Below, one piece after another: positions 45,201 to 55,633 of a DNA stretch of 56,637 nt; the first letter of the stretch is position 1, and each line of letters opens with the position of its first letter. Made by a program: the position numbers and the translations under genes. The stretch spans positions 1 through 56,637 of the forward strand of contig CALLAF010000025.1 in NCBI GenBank assembly GCA_938002605.1. The letters are read 5' to 3'. Origin of the DNA: an uncultured Paracoccaceae bacterium. GTDB lineage: Bacteria > Pseudomonadota > Alphaproteobacteria > Rhodobacterales > Rhodobacteraceae. The notes under the pieces were generated by a model. The model saw only the letters and a program-made list of their open reading frames with translations, made no database searches and was not told where the DNA came from.

Positions 45201-46096
45201 TAGTTGCCTGCCCCGTTTGTCGATACTGTTTCATTCACGCGGCGCATCGCCGCGACGGCCTCTTCGTTCATCCGCAAGGTGGGGCGGTCTGCATTGCGCA
45301 TGTCCACCACCGTGACATCGCGGTCCAACATGTCTTGGGCCGCGTTCAGCGCGACAACCCGGTCAAACGCGGCAACAGCCCCCTCGCCGGGTAAAAGAAT
45401 GCGTTGTTCACGATCCAACACGATATCCCAACGGCGTTCGCCCATACGCACAAGGCCACGCACACGCGGGCCAAGCGGCCCGGCAGCCGCGTAAAGCGCA
45501 AGCGCTTCTTGGATATGTTGCTCTGCCCCGTCGCCCGCGATCAACGGCAGGTCAAGCCGTTCAGATCGCGAGGTCACAAAGCCAGAATCCACCCCCTCTG
45601 CGTCGATCAACCGCAAGGTCGCCCCATCGCGCCAAAGCGCCGAAGGCACGCGCGGCGTTAACCGCACCTCAAGCGTGCCTGCCGCGCCGACCCGGACGCT
45701 AGCGGATTTCACAGGGGCCAAGCTTTCAATCGCAAGGCGGGTTTGTTCGAGATCAAGATCAAACGAAGACACCGGATAATCGCTGGGCAACAACCCAATA
45801 ACATCCGTCATTGTCGCTTGATCGGCTCCGGTGATGGTCATTGCTTTGACCATAAACTGGGGGCGGTCCTGAAACTGCTGAATGGCAGTTTCAATCTGCG
45901 CGGCAACTGCGGCCCGGTTTGCGGCGTTAGAAAAATGCGAGCCAAGGATCGTTGCGATCAGCGCGATTGGCACCCCAATACGCATAGTCGCACGAAAGCC
46001 CGGCGTTAACAGCAATCGCTGATAACGGTAGCCCAGCTTAGATGGGGCCGGATCATGCGGCACGGCATGGGCAGGACGCCGGATCAGACCTCGCAT
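45200..46096 (-). CDS. ftsQ: Cell division protein FtsQ
   Basis: Bitopic divisome protein that links FtsB/L and the septal synthase. ATG46096 (MRGLIRRPAHAVPHDPAPSK) was chosen because AGAGG lies 7 bases upstream; 298 residues. A short basic cytosolic tail precedes the membrane segment (IGVPIALIATILGSHF, about 41-56), then a POTRA domain (FMVKAMTITGADQATMTDVI, about 86-150) and the FtsQ beta domain (PLIAGDGAEQHIQEAL to the end). In related species ddl lies just upstream, but here it does not. Confidence 0.93.
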   Translation of the reverse strand: MRGLIRRPAHAVPHDPAPSKLGYRYQRLLLTPGFRATMRIGVPIALIATILGSHFSNAANRAAVAAQIETAIQQFQDRPQFMVKAMTITGADQATMTDVIGLLPSDYPVSSFDLDLEQTRLAIESLAPVKSASVRVGAAGTLEVRLTPRVPSALWRDGATLRLIDAEGVDSGFVTSRSERLDLPLIAGDGAEQHIQEALALYAAAGPLGPRVRGLVRMGERRWDIVLDREQRILLPGEGAVAAFDRVVALNAAQDMLDRDVTVVDMRNADRPTLRMNEEAVAAMRRVNETVSTNGAGN

Positions 46097-46281
46097 GTCG
46101 TGACCTCTAACACCCAAACGCCAGAAGACGCGGCCGAAGGGCCGTCATCCGTCAAAATAACTCTGCACTGTTCGTCCCGAAAGCCCGCCTGCGAATCCAT
46201 GATGATCGACGAAGCGCCTGCCTGCGCTGTCACCGAACGGTCAACAATTCCAACATCTTCCGGGTTTGCCCTGCTCGACAT
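46084..46281 (-). CDS. Doubtful small ORF between murB and ftsQ, 65 aa
   Basis: ATG46281 follows AAGG at 9 bases. The frame encodes MSSRANPEDVGIVDRSVTAQ and on to a stop that overlaps the ftsQ start region. Its composition resembles a real protein only weakly; no family was recognised. The frame is open to the left as far as 46392. It overlaps the 42-aa ORF in another frame, so at most one is likely real, or the two are pieces of one frameshifted gene. Confidence 0.3.
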   Translation of the reverse strand: MSSRANPEDVGIVDRSVTAQAGASSIIMDSQAGFRDEQCRVILTDDGPSAASSGVWVLEVTTCEV

Positions 46282-46358
46282 ACCCAACCACCTTTTTGCG
46301 GATCTTTGTGACCCGTCATTTTTTGACCCATTTTGGATCCAGCCATTTTTTGGCCCAT
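46230..46358 (-). CDS. Small ORF translationally coupled to murB, 42 aa
   Basis: Its ATG shares one base with the murB stop (TAATG), the same junction used elsewhere in this cluster. The basic peptide starts [20 protein letters not shown], with GQKM repeated because the DNA holds two near-identical 20-base units, and then QKGGWVCRAGQTRKMLELL. No family was recognised. It sits where ddl is expected in relatives. Confidence 0.35.
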   Translation of the reverse strand: MGQKMAGSKMGQKMTGHKDPQKGGWVCRAGQTRKMLELLTVR

Positions 46359-47296
46359 TAAACTGCGGGATCGCTGCCTGTACGTTCGCCAACCCGCATA
46401 ATTTCCCACTCTAGTCTAATCGCTTGCGAATCGTAAACCTTTTTCCGCACCAACTCGCCCAATTCCTCAAGATCGGCGGCACTTGCCCCACCCGCATTTG
46501 TTAAAAAGTTCGAGTGTTTCACATTCATCACAGCCCCGCCAAGCGTAGCGCCGCGCATCCCGGCCTGATCAATGACCTTCCATGCCTTAAGATCATGCAC
46601 ATCATCGGCACGCCCCGTTGATGAAAACCCTGCCGGGTTGCGGAATGTCGATCCGGCCGTACGGTCCTTAGTGGGTTGCGTTTCGTCACGTTTAGCAAGC
46701 TGATCCACCATGCGTTGCGCCAGCTCTTCGGGGTCTGCTTTTGGGGCGGCAAACCGTGCGCCGACAATAATTGCCCCCTCGGGTAAATTGCTTTGACGGT
46801 AAGCCAATTGCAGATCGGCGGCGGGCAATTCATTTACCTCGCCCGCGCGTGTGACAATCGTGACGGAAATCAAAACATCTGCCACATAAGCGCCGTAGCA
46901 GCCCGCATTCATCCGCACGGCCCCGCCAATTGTGCCGGGGATCGTGCGCAAAAACGTCAGATCACGCCCAGCATCAGCCGCTTTGCGGGCCACATGCGCA
47001 TCCAAGGCCGCAGCGCCCGCGACCACCTGTTCGCCTGTCGCATCAATGCTGTTAAACCCACGCCCAAGCCGGATCACAACGCCGCGAATACCCCCGTCAC
47101 GTACGATTAGGTTACTCCCGACACCCATAGGAAAGACAGGTACGTCGGCGGGCAGCGCGGCAAGAAACGCGCAAAGGTCATCCAAATCGGCAGGCTGGAA
47201 TAGCACATCCGCCGGACCACCGACGCGCATCCACGTCAGATCTGCCAAAGCACGGTTCGGGGTCAGCGTGCCACGCACTTGAGGAAGATCATGCAT
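46358..47296 (-). CDS. murB: UDP-N-acetylenolpyruvoylglucosamine reductase
   Basis: FAD enzyme that reduces the enolpyruvyl group to give UDP-MurNAc. The 312-residue protein has the FAD-binding motifs [28 protein letters not shown] and [18 protein letters not shown], and the catalytic Ser region [11 protein letters not shown] typical of the type I/II MurB fold, with the [21 protein letters not shown] tail in two shorter motifs. The start overlaps the DUF2484 stop by one base (TAATG). Confidence 0.96.
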   Translation of the reverse strand: MHDLPQVRGTLTPNRALADLTWMRVGGPADVLFQPADLDDLCAFLAALPADVPVFPMGVGSNLIVRDGGIRGVVIRLGRGFNSIDATGEQVVAGAAALDAHVARKAADAGRDLTFLRTIPGTIGGAVRMNAGCYGAYVADVLISVTIVTRAGEVNELPAADLQLAYRQSNLPEGAIIVGARFAAPKADPEELAQRMVDQLAKRDETQPTKDRTAGSTFRNPAGFSSTGRADDVHDLKAWKVIDQAGMRGATLGGAVMNVKHSNFLTNAGGASAADLEELGELVRKKVYDSQAIRLEWEIMRVGERTGSDPAV

Positions 47297-47553
47297 TACA
47301 GTTCCTTTCGCTTGCCTAGTTTACCAACTAGCCAACGATATAAATAGTAAAGAGGCCAGCGGAACACCGATGCCCCCAAGGTAAAGACGGCAAGCCCAGT
47401 CCATGCGCCGTTCTCAATGACGACCCAAATCAAAATCGGGCCGCCGATAGCCATCAACACATAAGCCCGCCGCCAATGATTATCATTCGACGGGATGGAT
47501 TGCATAACAAAAGCCAGCACAGCCCAAAGCGCAGCTGCAATCAGCGGCATCAT
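47296..47553 (-). CDS. DUF2484-family membrane protein
   Basis: 85 residues with three or so membrane segments ([55 protein letters not shown]). It is the DUF2484 family found between murC and murB in Rhodobacteraceae. Function is unknown. The ATG overlaps the murC stop (ATGATG region, 47550-47553) and its stop overlaps the murB start, so the three are translationally chained. Its place among precursor enzymes suggests a role in wall synthesis. Confidence 0.85.
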   Translation of the reverse strand: MMPLIAAALWAVLAFVMQSIPSNDNHWRRAYVLMAIGGPILIWVVIENGAWTGLAVFTLGASVFRWPLYYLYRWLVGKLGKRKEL

Positions 47554-48953
47554 TTTGCGGCAAGCCGAGAAGGCAATCGGTTCGCCCAAGCGCTGATCGT
47601 CCCGGCCCCAAGACAGACAACCATATCGCCCGGTTTTGCGGCTTCGCGCACCAGCTTTTCAAGATCATCTTCGGATGCCACACTGCGTGCATCACGGTGC
47701 CCGTGACGGACTAACCCAGCAACAAGATCATCACGCCCCGCACCGGGGATCGGATCTTCGCCCGCCGCAAAAATATCGGAAATGCCAACCACATCGGCAT
47801 CGTTAAAACAGGCGCAAAAATCATCAAAGTGATGTGACAGGCGGCTAAAACGGTGCGGCTGATGGACAGCGATCACCCGGCCCTCGGTTGCTTGGCGCGC
47901 CGCCTTGAGCACGGCTGCAATTTCAACCGGGTGGTGGCCATAGTCATCAATGATGGTCACGCCGTCCACTTCGCCCACTTTGGTAAAGCGACGGTTTACG
48001 CCTTTAAACCCCTTAAGTGCCGCGCGAATTTCGTCGCGTTTCATCCCCAGGTGCCGGGCAACAGCCACCGCGGAAAGCGCGTTTGACACATTGTGATCAC
48101 CGGGCATCGGTAATTCGCACCCATCAATCGTCGTACCTTCGTCTTGCAGCGCGATATCAAAATGCGCCACGCCTGCCTTATAGGTCAGGTTGATCGCGCG
48201 CACGTCTGCTTGGGCGTTAAACCCAAATGTCGTCACGCGGCGGTCTGTGATCCGACCGACCAAAGCCTGCACATCCGGATCATCGGTGCAGCACACAGCC
48301 AACCCATAAAACGGAATATTTGACACGAAATCATCAAAGCCTTGGTGCAGCGCCTCTTCGGTGCCCCAATGTTCCATATGTTCTGGGTCAATGTTGGTCA
48401 CAATCGCAATGGTCGCGGGCAAGCGGTTAAAGGTGCCATCGCTTTCGTCTGCTTCGACAACCATCCATTCGCCCTGCCTCATGCGTGCATTGGACCCATA
48501 AGCATGAATGATCCCGCCATTGATCACAGTTGGGTCAATTCCGCCTTCGTCCAAAAGGGCCGCGACCATCGTTGTTGTCGTGGTTTTGCCATGTGTGCCC
48601 GCGACGGCGATATTGGATTTAAGCCGCATCAATTCGGCCAGCATTTCTGCACGGCGCACGACCGGCAGACCTTGGGCGCGGGCCATGTCTAATTCTGGAT
48701 TACCGGGTTTAATCGCGGATGAAATCACCACTACGGCTGCACCATCAAGATTGTCTGCGCGTTGTCCTTCGAAAACTGTAGCACCCAAGGATTGCAGGCG
48801 GTCAGTAATTTTAGAGGCCTTTAGATCAGATCCCTGCACCGTATACCCGTGATCCATAAGTACTTCGGCGATGCCCGACATACCAATGCCGCCAATGCCC
48901 ACAAAGTGAATCGGGCCAATATCCAACGGCAGTTTTGTTGCAGCAGCGTTCAT
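47550..48953 (-). CDS. murC: UDP-N-acetylmuramate--L-alanine ligase
   Basis: Adds L-Ala to UDP-MurNAc in an ATP-dependent step. The 467-residue protein shows the Rossmann start [17 protein letters not shown], the ATP loop [59 protein letters not shown] and the C-terminal [10 protein letters not shown] and HQPHRFSR motifs. It lies 35 bases downstream of murG. Confidence 0.97.
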   Translation of the reverse strand: MNAAATKLPLDIGPIHFVGIGGIGMSGIAEVLMDHGYTVQGSDLKASKITDRLQSLGATVFEGQRADNLDGAAVVVISSAIKPGNPELDMARAQGLPVVRRAEMLAELMRLKSNIAVAGTHGKTTTTTMVAALLDEGGIDPTVINGGIIHAYGSNARMRQGEWMVVEADESDGTFNRLPATIAIVTNIDPEHMEHWGTEEALHQGFDDFVSNIPFYGLAVCCTDDPDVQALVGRITDRRVTTFGFNAQADVRAINLTYKAGVAHFDIALQDEGTTIDGCELPMPGDHNVSNALSAVAVARHLGMKRDEIRAALKGFKGVNRRFTKVGEVDGVTIIDDYGHHPVEIAAVLKAARQATEGRVIAVHQPHRFSRLSHHFDDFCACFNDADVVGISDIFAAGEDPIPGAGRDDLVAGLVRHGHRDARSVASEDDLEKLVREAAKPGDMVVCLGAGTISAWANRLPSRLAAK

Positions 48954-48988
48954 CGCATATTTTCCATCTTACTTTTGGGCCATTATGT

Positions 48989-50083
48989 TCAAGCGAGGCC
49001 GGCCAATTCTTCGACAAGGGCAACCAAGCGGTCGGTCGCATCAGGAACGCTACAGGCAATGGCCGCGCGCGACATCTGCAGCGCGCCGGCTTCGTCTGTC
49101 AGCAGTTTTTCAATCATCGCGGTCAGCGGCGCAACTTCAAATTCGGCTTCGGTCATGATGACCGCCGCACCGCTTTCAACCAGTTGACGCGCGTTTGCGG
49201 TTTGCTCGTCGCGGATCGCACCCGCGTAAGGCACCCAGATTGCGGGGCGTCCGATGATGCTGACGTCTGCAACCGTCGACGCACCTGATCTTGAAATAGC
49301 CAACTGTGCCTGCGCCATCCGATCCGGCACATCAGAAAAAAACGTGTCGACGTCGGCGCTGATCACTTCGTCGGCGTAGTATTTTGTGACCCGGTCCAAG
49401 TCTTCGGCACGGGCCTGATGGCTAACACGCACGTTGCGACGGATATGTTCGGGCAGCGCGGAAATCGCAGGTGGTACAAAATCTGACATGATCCGTGCAC
49501 CTTGGCTGCCGCCAAGCACAACAATCGACATCGGGTAATCACCCGGCGGTATATAAGGGGACCCCGCACGTTCAAGAACGGCCGCGCGTACTGGATTGCC
49601 CGTGTGTTCGCCAGTCACCCCTTTGGGCAGCGCTGTCGGCCACGTCCCACAGGCAACCTTGTTCACACGCTTGGCAAACAATTGGTTCACCCGCCCCAAA
49701 ACGCCGTTTTGTTCATGGATCATGCGCGGGACACGCAAAACCCAAGCAGCCGCCATGGCCGGGATCGTCGGATAGCCACCAAAACCCACGACAACCGCGG
49801 GGCGGTCGCGCAGCATGCGCCATTTTGCAGCTGCAATGCCGCCTAAAATCCGAAACGGCACCGCAAGCTTTGCCAAAATACCGCCGCGCGCAAATGTAGC
49901 ACTGCCGACAACATTGACCTCAACCTCTTCTGGGAAACCGCCTGTATAGCGTGCGCCGCGCGCGTCGGTTGACAGACGCACCCGCCAGCCTTTTTGCAAC
50001 ATTGCCTCGGCCAGCGCCTGCGCCGGGAACATGTGCCCGCCAGTGCCGCCTGCTGCAATAATCATCAGTGGTGATGTCGTCAT
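48989..50083 (-). CDS. murG: Lipid II-forming GlcNAc transferase
   Basis: Transfers GlcNAc to lipid I, making lipid II at the inner face of the membrane. The 364-residue GT-B protein has [20 protein letters not shown], the membrane-associated hydrophobic patch, [45 protein letters not shown] and the UDP-GlcNAc motif [19 protein letters not shown]. Its start overlaps the ftsW stop by 4 bases (ATGA). Confidence 0.97.
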   Translation of the reverse strand: MTTSPLMIIAAGGTGGHMFPAQALAEAMLQKGWRVRLSTDARGARYTGGFPEEVEVNVVGSATFARGGILAKLAVPFRILGGIAAAKWRMLRDRPAVVVGFGGYPTIPAMAAAWVLRVPRMIHEQNGVLGRVNQLFAKRVNKVACGTWPTALPKGVTGEHTGNPVRAAVLERAGSPYIPPGDYPMSIVVLGGSQGARIMSDFVPPAISALPEHIRRNVRVSHQARAEDLDRVTKYYADEVISADVDTFFSDVPDRMAQAQLAISRSGASTVADVSIIGRPAIWVPYAGAIRDEQTANARQLVESGAAVIMTEAEFEVAPLTAMIEKLLTDEAGALQMSRAAIACSVPDATDRLVALVEELAGLA

Positions 50084-51249
50084 CTGTCTGCCCTACGCCG
50101 CAAAATATCTTCCATCTCGCCTTGCGGGCGCACGCGCGTAAATGCAAGCAACATTCCAACCGTAATGCCCCCTGCGATCAGCGACGATCCGCCGTAAGAC
50201 ACAAACGGCAACGTCATGCCCTTTGCAGGCAACAAACGCACGGTCACGCCCATGTTAATCATAGCCTGCACACCAAACACGCAAGCCAATCCAGTACCGG
50301 CAAGGCGAATAAACGGGTCGCGCTCTTTCATCAAACGCAACAAAGAACGCACAACAATCACGCTATAAAGCGCGATGATCACCAGCACACAGATCAGGCC
50401 ATATTCTTCAGCGGCAACAGCAATGATGAAATCCGTATGCGCATCCGGCAGCGACCATTTCACTTGGCCTTCACCCACGCCGACACCAAAAAAACCGCCT
50501 TCACGGATGGCGTTGGTAGCATACCCAAGCTGAGTTGTGGGGTCCAGATCAGCAGATAGAAAACCGTCAATACGGCGGGCAAAATGCTCCGAAGCGCTGT
50601 AGGCAAACATCCCGCCTAGGATCACCAGACCTGCAAGCACCATCAGCAACAGCATCGGCGCGCCCGCGACAAAGTACATCACGCCCCATGAAAACAGGAT
50701 CAGACAGGCCTGGCCAAAATCGGGCTGCATCGCGAGGATCAGCACGATCACAACGGTCAGCACAAACGAATAAATCTTACCCGGAGGGCCACCCAACTGT
50801 TGTGACGCGGCCAACAACCATGCGGACATGACAATAAAACCGGGCTTCAAAAATTCAGAGGGCTGGACCGAGGCAAAACCAAGCGAATACCAGCGCGTTG
50901 CACCTTTGCCAAAATCAGTCCCGAATACGGGCAGCATCACCAGCGCAGCAAAGGCGCAAAGAAAACCGATCACCGCCAAACGCCGTACCAGCGTCGGCGA
51001 CATCATGGAGACAGTGAACATCACCACCATTGCGGCACCGCCAAAAATGGCCTGACGGGTCACGTAGTGAAACGGGTCAAGTCCGTTTTTCGCGGCCAAC
51101 GGCGGCGAAGATGCTAGCCCCAGCAGCAACCCAACCCCAAAAAGGATCAAGATGCACGACAAGGTCCATTTATCAATTGTTCGCCACCACCGTGGGATCA
51201 CTGGATCGCCGGATTGTACCGGGACCACCCCATAGACCATTTCTGTCAT
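50080..51249 (-). CDS. ftsW: Septal peptidoglycan glycosyltransferase FtsW
   Basis: SEDS-family polymerase/lipid II-handling protein of the divisome. The 389-residue protein has about ten membrane segments and the SEDS motifs [38 protein letters not shown] and [11 protein letters not shown], the last near the C terminus. AAGGCGGTG lies before ATG51249. Its partner transpeptidase ftsI is not in the window. The gene upstream is the RTX protein instead of murD. Confidence 0.96.
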   Translation of the reverse strand: MTEMVYGVVPVQSGDPVIPRWWRTIDKWTLSCILILFGVGLLLGLASSPPLAAKNGLDPFHYVTRQAIFGGAAMVVMFTVSMMSPTLVRRLAVIGFLCAFAALVMLPVFGTDFGKGATRWYSLGFASVQPSEFLKPGFIVMSAWLLAASQQLGGPPGKIYSFVLTVVIVLILAMQPDFGQACLILFSWGVMYFVAGAPMLLLMVLAGLVILGGMFAYSASEHFARRIDGFLSADLDPTTQLGYATNAIREGGFFGVGVGEGQVKWSLPDAHTDFIIAVAAEEYGLICVLVIIALYSVIVVRSLLRLMKERDPFIRLAGTGLACVFGVQAMINMGVTVRLLPAKGMTLPFVSYGGSSLIAGGITVGMLLAFTRVRPQGEMEDILRRRADR

Positions 51250-51338
51250 GGATCACCGCCTTACTGCCTCAACCGCCCGTTTTCCGGGTCTAAGCGCAGC
51301 ATAACCAGCATTTGCGTATGATTCTACTGAAATTGTTG

Positions 51339-51370
51339 GCAACCCTACTGATGCCTTCAAGTAGGGTTGC
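51339..51370. terminator. Perfect 11-bp hairpin between the RTX gene and ftsW
   Basis: GCAACCCTACT (51339-51349) and AGTAGGGTTGC (51360-51370) flank a 10-base loop, 31 bases after the RTX stop. No T tract follows on the minus strand, so it is a weak terminator at best. It may insulate ftsW from the inserted gene. Confidence 0.5.
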
Positions 51371-51400
51371 GTATCTTTGTAACCGCTTGTTTTTGCAGAC

Positions 51401-52783
51401 TTAGCCCGTCATTATATCCCCATAGTAAGGATCCAAAATGAAATTGTCCGCGCTTAGGTCGTCCAACGATACCCCAGATAGCAAAACGCTTGCGGTGTTT
51501 GATTGCGTCAACAAAACCCCATCAGCGGTCTGCACCATGTCATTAAACGGATCGTAGCCGAGATCACCCTGCGTATTGAGATACAAAAGGTCCATCGTAA
51601 CATCAAAATCCGTCACGGTGTCATGGCCTTCGTCAGCTTCGACGAGGAAAATAACATCCTGCCCTGTTCCAGTGGTAATCACATCGTCGCCAGCCCAGCC
51701 CGAAATCTGATCGTTACCGCTGCCCGCGTCGATCATATCATTCCCCGAAGACCCGAGCACCAGATCGTCACCTCCGCCCGCATCGATGTCACGCACTGTC
51801 GTATCTGCGAACATCAAAACATCTGCGGCGCTAGACCCAATGACGCTCTCAAAATTTGTCCAAACGGAATCAAAACTGTCCGCATCCACGGCCCCGACTA
51901 CGACGGACGTACCATCAGGCAACGCGCTGACGCCTTGGTCAAATCCCGACAAATCTAACGTATCAATACCTGCGCCGCCATCGATTTGATCATTCGCACC
52001 CGCGACGGCAATCGCGATGTCATCGCCAGCCAACATATCTCCGACGGTCCCAATCGCGTCCCCGGTCCAGACGTCATCACCTTCGGTAAATACAGGAGGC
52101 GCGCTTACGCTAACTTCAATCCACTGCGTCAGGTTATCTGCTTCGTTTTCTTCTTCCAATGCACCCGCAGGATCCGCAACGACAGCGACCCAATACGTGC
52201 CAGGATCCAGATCGGCAGCCTCCAGATCAAACGAAACGTTTTGCTGTGTTCCCGTTGCCAATGCCGTCAAGGCTTGCGTTTCCAGCACATCAGTGACCGC
52301 GTCAAAGTCAGGAGACGTAGCAACAACCAAAGAAAGTGTCGACGCATCCGCATCAGCCGCACCATTCGAAGTTACGGTCGCAACGATCGTACCCGTTTGG
52401 TCATGGTCCAACGACACATCATCAATCGAAATTTCGTCCAGTGCTAGATTTGAAAGGCCTGCGTCACCGCCGAATATTTCGTCATTAATTGAAATCGGTG
52501 CGATACTGTCAAACGCGCCCAAACCGACAAAACCAAAGCTTACGCTGGCTCCTGCAGCCAAGTTTGCATTATATCCCATAGCCTGTATAGTATATGTATT
52601 ACCAACATGTGAGATAATTTGCGCATTCCAGATACTGGTAATATCGCCGTCGAACGTGAATTCATACACCCAGCCATTGATCGTTTGCACTGCATTCACA
52701 GTCACATTTGCAACGAATCCAGCCCCCCAGTTATTCGCGGCGCTAACATCAATGGTTGCAATATCAGATGTTGCTGAAATCAT
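51401..52783 (-). CDS. Putative secreted protein with CBM2-like, CARDB-like and RTX-like domains
   Basis: 460 residues with no N-terminal signal peptide. Residues about 15-95 resemble a type 2 carbohydrate-binding module (NNWGAGFVANVTVNAV, INGWVYEFTFDGDIT, WNAQI, LAAGASVSFGFVG); about 115-230 resemble a CARDB domain (LEEENEADNLTQWIEV at its end). About 235-460 carry Asp/Gly repeats (SGNDMIDAGSGNDQISGWAG) and a terminal segment VTDFDVTMDLLYLNTQG like those that type I secretion systems recognise. It may bind polysaccharide outside the cell. AGGAG lies 7 bases before ATG52783. Its place inside the division cluster is unexpected. Confidence 0.8.
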   Translation of the reverse strand: MISATSDIATIDVSAANNWGAGFVANVTVNAVQTINGWVYEFTFDGDITSIWNAQIISHVGNTYTIQAMGYNANLAAGASVSFGFVGLGAFDSIAPISINDEIFGGDAGLSNLALDEISIDDVSLDHDQTGTIVATVTSNGAADADASTLSLVVATSPDFDAVTDVLETQALTALATGTQQNVSFDLEAADLDPGTYWVAVVADPAGALEEENEADNLTQWIEVSVSAPPVFTEGDDVWTGDAIGTVGDMLAGDDIAIAVAGANDQIDGGAGIDTLDLSGFDQGVSALPDGTSVVVGAVDADSFDSVWTNFESVIGSSAADVLMFADTTVRDIDAGGGDDLVLGSSGNDMIDAGSGNDQISGWAGDDVITTGTGQDVIFLVEADEGHDTVTDFDVTMDLLYLNTQGDLGYDPFNDMVQTADGVLLTQSNTASVLLSGVSLDDLSADNFILDPYYGDIMTG

Positions 52784-52936
52784 TATTTTTCTCCTGAAAT
52801 ATCTGTTTAAGTATGTAGCGCTGAATCACGGCTTTTTTTCAACCTCAAGATAACTTAGCCCCACAATCACGCAACCCAAAAGACGAATATATGCACTGCA
52901 CTTGCATGCGACAGCGTTCCACGGCACATCAACCTT

Positions 52937-54115
52937 ATGGATATCAACACACTGATCATTGGCGCAGGGGCCGCTGGCATGATGTGCGCCGCCCATGCTG
53001 GCCCCGGCACATTGGTTGTCGATCATGCCAAGTCCCCCGGCGAGAAAATTCGCATTTCGGGCGGAGGGCGCTGCAATTTCACGAATATAGACGCGGGTCC
53101 AGCCAATTTCATCAGCCAAAACCCGCATTTCTGCAAATCCGCGTTAAAGCGCTTTACCCAGTGGGATTTCATCGCATTGGTCGATAGCTACCGGATCGCT
53201 TGGCACGAAAAAACGTTGGGTCAGTTGTTTTGCGACGATACAGCCAAAGATATTATCGCGATGCTGCGATCAGAAATGGACAATGCAGGCGCACAGCTTT
53301 GGCTGCAAACATCAGTCGGTCATATTTGCCACGATGGCACCAATTTTCACGCGACCCTGACGCGTGAAGGGAAGATCACGGAAGTGATTGCAAAGAACCT
53401 CGTCGTGGCTTGTGGCGGCAAATCCATCCCCAAAATGGGGGCGACGGGCCTCGCCTATCAAATCGCCGCGCAGTTTAACCTGCCTGTCGTAGAAACCCGC
53501 GCAGGTCTTGTGCCGTTCACATTTGGCGAAGATCGGTTCAAGCCACTTGCCGGTGTCGCCCTACCCGCGCGGATCAGCGCGAAGGGCACATCTTTCGACG
53601 AGGCGCTGTTGTTCACCCATCGCGGGCTGTCTGGCCCGGCCATTCTACAGGCCTCGTCTTATTGGCATCCGGGCGAACCGATTAACGTGAATCTCGATCC
53701 TTCCGCGGGATTGCTGGATTTTCTAAAAGCAGCGCGGCAAAGCCAAGGGCGCAAAGCGCTGACCACGGTTATGGCGCAATACCTGCCAGCACGATTGGTC
53801 GATTTCTTAAGCTCTGACCTGCAACTGGCAGGCAATATCGCGGATCAAAGCGACGCACGCTTGCAAGAAATTACGGATCAAATCACCGCGTGGGTACTGA
53901 CCCCAACGGGTACCGAAGGCTACCGCACCGCCGAGGTCACATTGGGTGGTGTCGATACAGATGCGCTCTCGTCCAAAACGATGGGCGCGAAATCGGTTCC
54001 GGGCCTCTACTTTATCGGCGAATGCGTTGACGTGACGGGCTGGCTTGGCGGTTATAATTTTCAATGGGCCTGGTCATCAGGTTGGGCCGCAGGGCAAGCC
54101 ATCGCTAACACGTAG
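52937..54115 (+). CDS. FAD/NAD(P)-dependent oxidoreductase, HI0933/BaiN family
   Basis: 392 residues: the dinucleotide motif TLIIGAGAAGMMCAAHAGPG at the N terminus, GEKIRISGGGRCNFTN (the family hallmark), VVACGGKSIPKMGATGLAY and a C-terminal FAD motif YFIGECVDVTGWLGGYNFQWAWSSG. The family is widespread, and BaiN was linked to bile-acid metabolism in gut clostridia, but the role here is unknown. It is on the opposite strand to the division genes. Its TAG stop (54113-54115) lies in the hairpin repeat that also holds the murD stop. Confidence 0.92.
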   Translation: MDINTLIIGAGAAGMMCAAHAGPGTLVVDHAKSPGEKIRISGGGRCNFTNIDAGPANFISQNPHFCKSALKRFTQWDFIALVDSYRIAWHEKTLGQLFCDDTAKDIIAMLRSEMDNAGAQLWLQTSVGHICHDGTNFHATLTREGKITEVIAKNLVVACGGKSIPKMGATGLAYQIAAQFNLPVVETRAGLVPFTFGEDRFKPLAGVALPARISAKGTSFDEALLFTHRGLSGPAILQASSYWHPGEPINVNLDPSAGLLDFLKAARQSQGRKALTTVMAQYLPARLVDFLSSDLQLAGNIADQSDARLQEITDQITAWVLTPTGTEGYRTAEVTLGGVDTDALSSKTMGAKSVPGLYFIGECVDVTGWLGGYNFQWAWSSGWAAGQAIANT

Positions 54116-54138
54116 GGTGGATCTTGATCCACCTTACG
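54111..54138. repeat. Dispersed hairpin repeat, copy 2
   Basis: A 13-bp stem with one G-U pair and the loop TT spans the whole 18-base gap between two convergent genes and both of their stop codons. The first 24 bases are identical to the copy at 19893. It probably works as a bidirectional transcript end. Confidence 0.8.
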
Positions 54139-55531
54139 TTATCGCTGCAGTCACACAGGCAATAAAATCGTCACCGCGTTTCTCAAAACTATCATATTGA
54201 TCAAACGAGGCCGCCGCAGGGGCCAGCAATACCACATCGCCGGGCTGCGCATCTATGGCAGCCTGTGCTACCGCAGCTTCCATCGTGTTGCATACCTTAG
54301 TCGCGGCACCCTCAAGCTGGCGCGCGAAATCAGCGGCCTCGCGCCCAATAACATAGGCTTTGGCGACGTTGCTCAGATGTGACAACACAGCATCCAAACC
54401 ACCTTCTTTTTGCAGCCCACCGCAAATCCAACGGATATTCTTGAAAGCCTGCAACGCCTTAGCCGCACTATCGACATTGGTTGCCTTACTGTCGTTTACA
54501 TAGCGCACGCCGTTATGATCCGCGACCAATTGCGACCGGTGTGGCAAGCCGGGATAGCTGCGCATTGCGGCTTCGATCCCTTTGGGGCCAAGCCCAAGGC
54601 TGCGACATACCGCATAGGCCGCACAGGCGTTTTGATGGTTATGCGCGCCGGGAAGCCCGGCAATATCGCGCAGGTCAACTGCGCCGACTTGACGGCCTTT
54701 ACGTATTTCGGCCAAGAACCCTTTGCGTGCAAACACGCTCCAGCCATGGGACAATTTGCGCCCGGATGAAATCTGGATCACCCGGTCGTCGCCTTGGCCT
54801 TCGATCAGTTGATTGGCCAGATAGCGCCCTTCGGGTTCATCCACGCCAATGATCGCGCGATCTGGTCCGCCTTCGGCAAAAAGGCGACGCTTGGCGGCAA
54901 AATATCCACCCAGCCCCGCGTGCCGATCAAGATGATCAGGCGACAGGTTCGTGAAAACGGCCACATCCGGGGTCAGCGACCGGGCAAGGTCAGTTTGATA
55001 GGATGAAAGTTCCAGCACGACAACTTCGCCATCATGCGCCGGGTCAATATCAAGCACACCGCGCCCGATGTTACCAGCCAGTTGCGCAGGGCGTCCGTTT
55101 TCAACCAGAATGTGATGGATCAAAGCCGACGTCGTGGATTTCCCATTCGACCCGGTAACCGCCACAACACGTGGGGCCACATCAAAATTATCCCATTCGG
55201 ATGTCGCAAAGGATTGGAAAAACAGCCCAATATCATTGTCGACAGGCACAGCGGCATCCCACGCGGCAGCAATGACTGCGTTTGGCTGCGGATACAGATG
55301 CGGAATGCCGGGGCTGACGATCAGCTTAGCAATCCCGTCAAATGCGCCCGTCTTGGTCAAATCACGGATTTCCAGCCCGGCCTCAGCCGCACTTTCGCGC
55401 GCAGGCACACTGTCGTCCCAAACCACCACTTCTGCGCCACCTGCCTTAAGCGCGGCCGCCGCTGCAAGGCCAGATCGCCCCAACCCTAAAACGGCAAGGG
55501 TTTTATTTGCGTAGCCCTGAACTGGAATCAT
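54134..55531 (-). CDS. murD: UDP-N-acetylmuramoylalanine--D-glutamate ligase
   Basis: Adds D-Glu to UDP-MurNAc-L-Ala. The 465-residue protein has the start [19 protein letters not shown], the ATP loop [41 protein letters not shown] and [15 protein letters not shown] with the C-terminal GGLQKEGG and [15 protein letters not shown] motifs. GAGG lies 5 bases before ATG55531. mraY, murF and murE, which usually precede it, are not upstream in this window. Confidence 0.97.
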   Translation of the reverse strand: MIPVQGYANKTLAVLGLGRSGLAAAAALKAGGAEVVVWDDSVPARESAAEAGLEIRDLTKTGAFDGIAKLIVSPGIPHLYPQPNAVIAAAWDAAVPVDNDIGLFFQSFATSEWDNFDVAPRVVAVTGSNGKSTTSALIHHILVENGRPAQLAGNIGRGVLDIDPAHDGEVVVLELSSYQTDLARSLTPDVAVFTNLSPDHLDRHAGLGGYFAAKRRLFAEGGPDRAIIGVDEPEGRYLANQLIEGQGDDRVIQISSGRKLSHGWSVFARKGFLAEIRKGRQVGAVDLRDIAGLPGAHNHQNACAAYAVCRSLGLGPKGIEAAMRSYPGLPHRSQLVADHNGVRYVNDSKATNVDSAAKALQAFKNIRWICGGLQKEGGLDAVLSHLSNVAKAYVIGREAADFARQLEGAATKVCNTMEAAVAQAAIDAQPGDVVLLAPAAASFDQYDSFEKRGDDFIACVTAAIT

Positions 55532-55633
55532 CGGTGCCTCACTTCAATATGCGTGGCGCACATTGCCCCGCGCTGCACTACCCGCGCAAGTGATCAAAGC
55601 ACATTTGCGCCGCTTTTATCGGGGCTTTCCTAA

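Noticed and set aside
51401..52783. RTX protein as a pore-forming toxin
   Set aside because: No hydrophobic pore-forming region or acyltransferase gene is present; the N-terminal domains look like binding modules.
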